Assembly: GCF_003234855.1 (NCBI RefSeq)
Contig: NZ_QKTO01000006.1
Location: 1-64,000, forward strand
Reading direction: 5' to 3'
Length of the DNA: 64,000 nucleotides
Source: Curtobacterium sp. MCBD17_032
GTDB lineage: Bacteria > Actinomycetota > Actinomycetes > Actinomycetales > Microbacteriaceae
Shown here: one piece after another, positions 58,701 to 64,000 of the stretch
How the letters are laid out: each line of letters begins with the position of its first letter
How positions within the stretch are numbered: the stretch's first letter is position 1
Translations under genes and position numbers: made by a program
The notes under the pieces: model-generated
The model's input: only the letters and a program-made list of their open reading frames with translations
Databases searched by the model: none
What the model was told of the DNA's origin: nothing

Positions 58701-59633
58701 GTGAACGCCCTCCTCTACGTCCTCGTCGCCCTCACGTGGGGATCGAGCTTCTTCTTCGCGAAGATCGGACTCGAGGGCCTGGCGCCCCAGCAGGTCGCCA
58801 CGGTCCGGACGGTGCTCGGTGCGGTGACGCTCGTCGTCGTGCTGCTCGCCACGCGTCGTCGGTGGCCGCGGGACCGCCGGCTGTGGGCGCACCTGTTCGT
58901 GGTCGCGGTGTTCCTCAACGCGGTGCCGTCGTCGCTCATGGCGTGGGCCGAGCAGACCGTGCCGTCCGGGCTCGCGAGCATCTACAACGCGACGACGCCG
59001 ATCATGACGCTGCTCGCCCTGGCCGTGCTGGTGCCGACCGAGCGCCTGAGCCGCCGGCAGGTCGGCGGGATCGTTCTCGGAGTCGTCGGGGTCCTCGTGC
59101 TCGTCGGCCCGTGGGACGTGCTCGGCGACCCGGAGGTCCTGGCGAGCGTGCCGGGCCAGGTCGCGCTGCTCGGCATGACGGCGTCGTACGGCATCGGGCT
59201 CGCCTGGCTCCGCCGCTCCGCCGTCGGCGGCGGGATCGACCCGACCACCGTCGCGACCGTCCAACTGACGCTCGCCGCGGCCCTCATGCTCCTGGTCGCG
59301 CCCGTCATCGCGGCCGGTCCGGTGCAGCTGGACTGGAGGATCGGAGGCGCGATGGTCGCGCTCGGTGCCGTCGGCACGGGGTTGGCCTACGCGTGGAACA
59401 CACGGCTGGTGGGTGCGTGGGGCGCCGGGCGGGCCTCCACCGTGACGTACCTGACGCCGGTCGTCGGGGTCGCGCTCGGCGTCCTCGTGCTGGGGGAGCC
59501 GCTGCGGTGGAACGAGCCGGTGGGTGGGCTCGTCGTGCTCCTCGGCATCGCCCTGGCGTCCGGGCTGCTCGGGGCGCGGCGCCGGACCGCTCCGGCACCG
59601 ACCGGGGAGTCACCCGCGGTGGCGGGCCGCTGA
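58701..59633 (+). CDS. EamA-family (DMT) transporter
   Basis: The product is a 310-residue protein with ten predicted TM helices in two EamA repeats. It starts LLYVLVALTWGSSFFFAKIGLEGL, the classic DMT opening. YNATTPIMTLLALAVL ends repeat 1 and TYLTPVVGVALGVLVLGEPL ends repeat 2. These carriers export amino acids or metabolites. The GTG at 58701 is preceded by an AGG; longer upstream frames overlap the lysR gene. It is probably activated by the divergent LysR protein. Confidence 0.9.
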   Translation: MNALLYVLVALTWGSSFFFAKIGLEGLAPQQVATVRTVLGAVTLVVVLLATRRRWPRDRRLWAHLFVVAVFLNAVPSSLMAWAEQTVPSGLASIYNATTPIMTLLALAVLVPTERLSRRQVGGIVLGVVGVLVLVGPWDVLGDPEVLASVPGQVALLGMTASYGIGLAWLRRSAVGGGIDPTTVATVQLTLAAALMLLVAPVIAAGPVQLDWRIGGAMVALGAVGTGLAYAWNTRLVGAWGAGRASTVTYLTPVVGVALGVLVLGEPLRWNEPVGGLVVLLGIALASGLLGARRRTAPAPTGESPAVAGR

Positions 59634-59645
59634 GGAGCTCGCGCG

Positions 59646-60992
59646 TCAGCGAGCTGCGGCGGACGGAGTCCGCTGCCGGAGCGGCTGCGTGCTGGTGTCG
59701 TGCAACCCCCTGCCGGTCGTCTCCGGCGCCATGACCTGCGAGAGCACCCCGCCCGCCACGCAGACGGCGGCCGCGATGAGCATGCAGGCGCCGATGCCGA
59801 TGGTCGAGATGCCGACCGGCAGCAGGAACGTGCCCGCCGCCGCCCCGATGCGACTGCACGCGGCGGCGAACCCGACGCCGGTGGAGCGGACCTCGGTCGG
59901 CAGCACCTCGATCGGGTAGACGGCGGTCAGGTTGCCCTGCACCGCGTTCATGAACGAGAACGCCGCGAAGCACAGCACCACGACGACGCCGGGTGCGGAG
60001 CCCCAGAGCCCGACGACCGCGAGGGCCACGGCCATGATCCAGAACGGCGGGATGAGCTGACGCCTGCGGCCGAGTCGTTCGATCGTGAGCATGCCGACGA
60101 GTGCCCCGACGGCCGCCATCGCGTTGACGGTGATCGTGCCCGCGGCCTCGTCGCGCAGCTGCAGGGACTCCAGCACCGTCGGGGCGAACGTGAAGATCGC
60201 GAAGTACGGGGCCACGTTGCACGCCCAGAACAGCGAGATGAAGGCGAGACGCTGGCGGTTCTCCTTCGCGAAGAGCACCCGGTAGCCACCGGACTTCTGC
60301 TCCTCCGCCGCGTACTGCTCGTCACGGAAGTACGCCTCGCCGCCGAGGTGCGCGGTGACGATCGCCCGCGCCTCGTCGACCCGACCGCGGGCGAGCAACC
60401 ACCGGGGCGATTCCGGGAACCCGATCCGGGCGATCGCGGTGACGACGGCCGGCAGTGCGCTCGTCACGAGCACCAACCGCCAGCTCAGCCCGAACGCGTC
60501 GATCATCACGTAGGCGGTGACGACGGCGAGCAGGTACCCGCCGTACCAACACACGAGCAACCCGGACAGCCGCCGGCCGCGGTCCTTCGCGGGGGCGAAC
60601 TCGGCGAGCATCGCGGCACCGATCGCGTACTCCGCGCCGATCGCGACGCCGAGCAACACCCGGACGACGAACAACTGCCACCCGTCGGCGACGACGGCCT
60701 GCGCGGCTCCGAGGACGATGAACGCCAGCACGTCGATCGTGAAGACGCGTTTGCGGCCGAACCGGTCGGTCAGCCACCCGGCGAGCGGCGCACCGATGAA
60801 GATGCCGATCAGGGAACTCGCACCGATGAGTCCGGCGAGCACCGGGTCCAGGCCGAGCGCCACGGTGATCGCGGGCAGGGCGACACTGATGACGCCGAGG
60901 TCGAACCCGTCCAGGCCCTCGCCCCACGCGCAGGCGAAGGTCATCCGGCGCAAGAACCCGCGCCGACCGGCCGGGATGCTCGTCGTGGTCAT
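59646..60992 (-). CDS. MFS transporter, sugar/aromatic-acid symporter-like
   Basis: The product is a 448-residue membrane protein with 12 TM segments. TM1 contains GEGLDGFDLGVISVALP, and the loop after TM2 is GWLTDRFGRKRVFTID. PESPRWLLARGR follows TM6 and PETTGRGLHD closes the protein. This mixture is typical of MFS families that carry aromatic acids, nicotinate (NiaP) or sugars. The TM1 Asp (DGFD) suggests an acid/H+ symporter. The ATG has a GGAGGAG site. It is convergent with the EamA gene, with 12 bases between stops. Confidence 0.87.
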   Translation of the reverse strand: MTTTSIPAGRRGFLRRMTFACAWGEGLDGFDLGVISVALPAITVALGLDPVLAGLIGASSLIGIFIGAPLAGWLTDRFGRKRVFTIDVLAFIVLGAAQAVVADGWQLFVVRVLLGVAIGAEYAIGAAMLAEFAPAKDRGRRLSGLLVCWYGGYLLAVVTAYVMIDAFGLSWRLVLVTSALPAVVTAIARIGFPESPRWLLARGRVDEARAIVTAHLGGEAYFRDEQYAAEEQKSGGYRVLFAKENRQRLAFISLFWACNVAPYFAIFTFAPTVLESLQLRDEAAGTITVNAMAAVGALVGMLTIERLGRRRQLIPPFWIMAVALAVVGLWGSAPGVVVVLCFAAFSFMNAVQGNLTAVYPIEVLPTEVRSTGVGFAAACSRIGAAAGTFLLPVGISTIGIGACMLIAAAVCVAGGVLSQVMAPETTGRGLHDTSTQPLRQRTPSAAAR

Positions 60993-61154
60993 GGTGCTCC
61001 TCCCGCGTGCGGCCGGCGGTCGACGCCCGTCGGACCGTAGACCGGAGGTGCTCGTGTGCGCGTCCAGGATGTCCGGCGGGGCGGTCGACCGTCGCAGCGC
61101 CAGGTGGCAGGGCTCGTGTCGTCCGGGCGGACGCCGGCTCCGTACGCTGGCACG

Positions 61155-62024
61155 GTGACCCCTCCGCGCAGGCCCTCGACCGTCCGCCTGCTGTTCGCGT
61201 CCTCGCACCCCGGCCCGACCTTCACCGTCACGGTCCTCGCCACGGTGCTCGCCGCCGCGGTCGGGCACCCGGTGGGGACCGTCGTGCTCGTGGCGCTCGC
61301 CGTGGTCGCCGGGCAGCTCTCGATCGGGCTCGCCAACGACTGGATCGACGCAGACCGCGACCGAGCCGTGGGGCGGAGCGACAAGCCCGTGGCTCGTGGG
61401 CTCATCGCCGTGTCGACCGTCCGCGCCGCCGCCGTCGTCACCGCGGCCGTCGCCGTCGTGCTGTCGCTGTTCCTCGGACCCGTCGCCGGGGTCGCGCACG
61501 TGCTCCTCGTCGCCGCCGGGTGGGCGTACGACGCCGGCCTGAAGCGCACGGTGTGGTCGGTCGCGCCGTTCGTCGTCGCCTTCGGGCTGCTCCCCGTCGT
61601 CGCGATCACGGCGGGGCCGGACGGGAGCTGGCCCGCCGCGTGGGCGATCGTGACCGGTGCGGTGTTCGGCGTCGCGATCCACTGCACGAACGTGCTGCCG
61701 GACCTCGTCGACGACGAGGCGACCGGGGTGCGCGGCTTCCCGCACCGGCTCGGCCTGCACGCGTCCGGGGTCGTCGCGTTCGGTTCGCTCGTCGTCGCGG
61801 CCGTCCTGGTGCTCGTCGGCCAGCTCGGCGGCGACGACCCGGTCCGCGGGGTCGGCGCTGTGCTGGCTGTGCTGGGTGCGGTCGTCGTGGTCGTCCTGGC
61901 AGCGGTCGGGGTGCGACTCGTGCTGACCGGGCCGCCGACCCGCACGTTGTTCCGCCTGGTGATCGCGTCGTCGCTCGTGCTCGTCGTCGAGCTCGGCTTC
62001 GCGGGAGCGGCCCTGGCGGCCTGA
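61155..62024 (+). CDS. UbiA-family prenyltransferase
   Basis: The product is a 289-residue integral membrane protein with about eight or nine TM helices. The first Asp-rich motif is NDWIDADRDRAVGRSDKPVARG (NDxxDxxxD), and the second is PDLVDDEATGVRGFPHRLG. Both bind the Mg-prenyl-diphosphate. The short length and second motif suit the actinobacterial SCO3242-type UbiA homologues more than MenA. The prenyl acceptor is unknown. A TACGCT -10 (61143-61148) starts 12 bases before the GTG start, so the message is leaderless. The mevalonate operon in this window could supply its substrate. Confidence 0.88.
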   Translation: MTPPRRPSTVRLLFASSHPGPTFTVTVLATVLAAAVGHPVGTVVLVALAVVAGQLSIGLANDWIDADRDRAVGRSDKPVARGLIAVSTVRAAAVVTAAVAVVLSLFLGPVAGVAHVLLVAAGWAYDAGLKRTVWSVAPFVVAFGLLPVVAITAGPDGSWPAAWAIVTGAVFGVAIHCTNVLPDLVDDEATGVRGFPHRLGLHASGVVAFGSLVVAAVLVLVGQLGGDDPVRGVGAVLAVLGAVVVVVLAAVGVRLVLTGPPTRTLFRLVIASSLVLVVELGFAGAALAA

Positions 62025-62056
62025 GCCGCGGCCGCGGCCGCGGCCGCCGCCGCCCC
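62025..62056. repeat. GCCGCG simple-sequence tract
   Basis: Just after the ubiA-like stop the sequence is a run of GCCGCG units followed by GCC units (about 62025-62055). It is fully self-complementary and may fold as a slipped hairpin between the convergent genes. Such tracts vary in length between strains and are error-prone in sequencing. Confidence 0.6.
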
Positions 62057-62104
62057 ACACCAGCCCCATGGCGAGACCGACGCCAGCGTTTGCGGAGCGC
62101 CCGA

Positions 62105-62881
62105 TCAGGACCGGCGCAGGAACGGGTCGACGACCGCCCACGTCGCTTCCGGAGCCTCCAGGTGCGGGAGGTGCCCGGCCGCCGGGACCTCGACGAACTG
62201 CGCATCGGGAACGGCTGCGGCGACGGCCCTGCCGTACGCGGGCGTGACGACGCGGTCACTGGCACCCCACACGACGAGGGTCGGGACGTCCACCGCCCCC
62301 AGACGGCCGAGGAGCGTCGGGTCGCTCATGCTCGTGCCGGCGACGGCAGCCATGGTGCGGCCGTTCGCCTGCTGGACCACGCGCTGCTCGTCGGTGGAGC
62401 CGGCCGGGTCCCGGTACCCGCGCTCGGGGTCGTGCCACGCCACCTCGGCCAGTCCGCGGGCGTCGAGGGCGAAGAAGTCGGCGATCGGCTCACCGTCCAC
62501 CACGACGCCGACGCCGTCGATCACCACGACGGCTCCGATCCGTCCGCGGTACCGGTCGTCCGCGGCCGCCTGGGCGGCCATCTCGAGGGCGACTCACCCG
62601 CCGATCGACGAACCGATCAGGACGACGTCGTGCTCGTCGCGGTCGACGAGGTGGTCGAGGTACGCGTGCGCGAGGTCGGCGACCGAGGCGATGGCCTCCG
62701 GCCGGGCGGTGCCGTCCCAGCCGGGGTGGGTCGGCGCGACGGCGTGCATGGTCGCCGCGAGGTGCCCGACGATCGGTGCGACGGTCTGCGGGCCACCGCC
62801 GCCGTGGAGGACCAGGGCGATCCGCGCGGCGGGGTCGCCGCCCTGGTCGACGGGGAGGTCAGTGGGGAGGGTGCTGGTCAT
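62105..62881 (-). pseudogene. alpha/beta hydrolase gene interrupted by one in-frame TGA
   Basis: Two open stretches, 62881-62594 and the one ending at 62105, are in the same frame and join across a single TGA (complement of 62594-62596). Together they read as a normal hydrolase of about 258 residues: HGGGGP oxyanion loop, nucleophile elbow GSSIGG-stop-VALEMA, then LVVWGASDRVV with the acid and AGHLPHLEAP with the catalytic His. The stop falls where the family usually has Trp (GSSIGGW), so TGG to TGA is the simple explanation. As it stands the product would be cut just after the nucleophile Ser. Otherwise both halves are intact, so the change is recent, a sequencing error, or a read-through site. 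Confidence 0.88.
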
Positions 62882-62893
62882 GGTCCGCCTGTC

Positions 62894-62919
62894 TCAACAT
62901 GTTGATCTAACGATGTTGA
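62894..62919. promoter_or_regulatory. MarR operator between the hydrolase and marR genes
   Basis: The perfect 12-bp palindrome TCAACATGTTGA (62894-62905) is followed by a half site ATGTTGA (62913-62919). The marR -10 TACCGT (62920-62925) abuts it. This is the size and position expected for a MarR-family site controlling both divergent genes. Confidence 0.72.
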
Positions 62920-62931
62920 TACCGTAGCACC

Positions 62932-63345
62932 ATGGCGACGGACCTCGAACTCCTCGGACAGATGCTCAAGCGAGCGCAGTACCGGAACCACCGGACGATG
63001 GACGCTGCGCTCCGCGACGTCGGGGTCAGCCTCGTGCAGTGGGACGCGCTCCGTGCGGTCGACCGGATGCCCGGAGCCTCCGGCCACGACCTCGCCGTCG
63101 CCACGTTCCAGAGCGACCAGGCGTTCGGCACGCTCGCGACACGGCTCGTCGAACGCGGCCTCATCGAACGGTCGGCGGGACTCGGGCGCCGTCTCGTGCA
63201 CACCCTGACGGACGCCGGCCGCGCAGCGCTCGACGACGGCCACGCGATCGCGGTCCACGTGCTCGACGAGCTCTTCGCCCCGTTGGACGACGCGGGTCGG
63301 CGCCACCTGGAGCGCGCGCTGGCTGCTCTCACCGCGGCGGAGTGA
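62932..63345 (+). CDS. MarR-family regulator
   Basis: The product is a 137-residue dimeric winged-helix repressor. The DNA-binding part has GASGHDLAVATFQSDQAFGTLATRLVERGLIERSAG, and the wing has LGRRLVHTLTDAGR. The -10 TACCGT starts 12 bases before the ATG, so the transcript is leaderless. It is divergent from the interrupted hydrolase gene, with a palindromic site between them, so it very probably regulated that gene and itself. Confidence 0.9.
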   Translation: MATDLELLGQMLKRAQYRNHRTMDAALRDVGVSLVQWDALRAVDRMPGASGHDLAVATFQSDQAFGTLATRLVERGLIERSAGLGRRLVHTLTDAGRAALDDGHAIAVHVLDELFAPLDDAGRRHLERALAALTAAE

Positions 63346-63404
63346 ACGGCATCTCCGCAACCGGGTCCGCGGGGCCCTCGACCGTGCTGGCCGTACAGTG
63401 CACC

Positions 63405-64000
63405 ATGACCGAAACCACGCCGACACCCCACCTGCTCCGGCTCGGGGTGCTGGCTGTCTCCCGGAAGGCCGACGAACGTCGCCTGCCGATCCACCCCGCG
63501 CACGTCGAACGCATCGACCCCGACCTCCGCGCCAGGATGGTCCTCGAGCGCGGGTACGGCGACCGCTTCGGCGTCCCGGACGAGCAGCTCGAACCCCTCG
63601 TCGGAGGGATGGCCACGCGTGCGGAGGTGGTCGCCACCGCCGACGTCGTGCTCCTGCCGAAGCCCCAGGCATCGGACCTCGCCGACCTGCGGGACGGCCA
63701 GGTCCTCTGGGGGTGGCCGCACTGCGTGCAGGACCAGGCGCTGACGCAGCTCGCGATCGAGAAGCGCCTGACCCTGATCGCCTGGGAGGCGATGAACCAC
63801 TGGCGGGCCGACGGCGGCTTCGGCCTGCACGTCTTCCACAAGAACAACGAGCTCGCCGGGTACTGCTCGGTGATCCACGCGCTGCAGCTCTGCGGCTCCA
63901 CCGGGGACTACGGGCGTCGGCTCACCGCCGTCGTCATCGGTTTCGGCGCCACCGCCCGTGGGGCCGTCACCGCCCTCAACGCCCATGGCATCCACGACGT
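63405..64000 (+). CDS. N5-(carboxyethyl)ornithine synthase / alanine-dehydrogenase-like, partial
   Basis: The gene runs off the right edge; 198 residues are visible from the ATG at 63405. A TACAGT -10 (63394-63399) begins 11 bases upstream, near-leaderless. The N-terminal domain has ADERRLPIHPAHVERI, VLERGYGDRFGVPDE and VLLPKPQASDL. It then reads LWGWPHCVQDQALT, LIAWEAMNHW and HVFHKNNELAGY, the landmarks of the CEOS branch of the alanine dehydrogenase/PNT family. A Rossmann loop VIGFGATARGAVTAL starts just before the edge. It would reductively couple pyruvate to the side-chain amine of an amino acid such as ornithine. The C-terminal NAD domain is outside the window. Confidence 0.83.
   Translation, partial: MTETTPTPHLLRLGVLAVSRKADERRLPIHPAHVERIDPDLRARMVLERGYGDRFGVPDEQLEPLVGGMATRAEVVATADVVLLPKPQASDLADLRDGQVLWGWPHCVQDQALTQLAIEKRLTLIAWEAMNHWRADGGFGLHVFHKNNELAGYCSVIHALQLCGSTGDYGRRLTAVVIGFGATARGAVTALNAHGIHD

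Noticed and set aside
59646..62141. An 831-residue minus-strand frame including the MFS transporter
   Set aside because: Only the part up to the ATG at 60992, which has a GGAGGAG site, looks like protein. The rest is antisense to the UbiA gene and is charged low-complexity.

Overview
The window is about 72-75% G+C (estimated by eye). It has tightly packed genes, many GTG starts, ATGA/GTGA stop-start overlaps, and many genes whose -10 box lies exactly where a leaderless transcript would begin. Gene content suggests an actinobacterium of the Microbacteriaceae, probably Curtobacterium or a close relative. The main clues are a complete mevalonate cluster from HMG-CoA synthase to the diphosphate decarboxylase, a head-to-head hydrocarbon (ole) cluster with a fused oleBC, and a small DUF7882-like protein. 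The taxonomy is inference. It looks like ordinary chromosome. I see no rRNA, tRNA, CRISPR, transposase or phage genes.

Layout. 0.2-9.4 kb: a lipoprotein, two MFS exporters each beside a TetR regulator (one pair divergent over 23 bp), small conserved-looking proteins, a roughly 160-bp tandem repeat array (6604-7232), an NAD(P)-binding oxidoreductase, and a chain of four overlapping micro-genes ending in a degenerate TetR gene (8190-9434). 9.5-17.9 kb (minus strand): an AraC regulator, an ABC-2 exporter with a two-component system, an Old Yellow Enzyme homologue, and an ECF sigma factor with a membrane-anchored partner. 18.0-25.4 kb: pgi, a methyltransferase, then oleA-oleBC-oleD. 25.4-33.3 kb: a LysR regulator divergent from a six-gene catabolic operon (HisD paralogue, sugar-type ABC importer, carbon-nitrogen hydrolase, GH13 alpha-glucosidase). 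33.5-38.7 kb: small proteins, a LysM lipoprotein, a sugar MFS transporter, and ohrR-ohr with a quinone-oxidoreductase-like gene. 38.8-44.2 kb: mevalonate operon mvk-mvaD-pmk-hmgR-hmgS, with no idi in the window. 44.3-45.7 kb: an ImmA/IrrE-type peptidase with a seven-helix membrane protein.

45.7-56.2 kb is a glycan-utilisation regulon: a GH2 enzyme, a LacI repressor, a GH31 enzyme and a binding-protein ABC importer. The same 16-bp perfect palindrome sits between the -35 and -10 boxes of both the GH2 promoter and the importer/GH31 promoter, so one LacI protein very probably controls both. A tetR/NmrA-like pair lies between the two halves. 56.2-64 kb holds a membrane protein, a fructosamine-kinase-like protein, LysR/EamA and MFS transporters, a UbiA prenyltransferase, an alpha/beta-hydrolase gene interrupted by one in-frame TGA at its nucleophile elbow, a MarR regulator, and the start of an N5-(carboxyethyl)ornithine-synthase-like gene that runs off the window.

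The most unusual items are the micro-ORF/TetR operon, the HisD-amidase-glucosidase operon of unknown substrate, the shared LacI operators, the tandem array, and a family of very long hairpins built on the word GACGGGAGGC.
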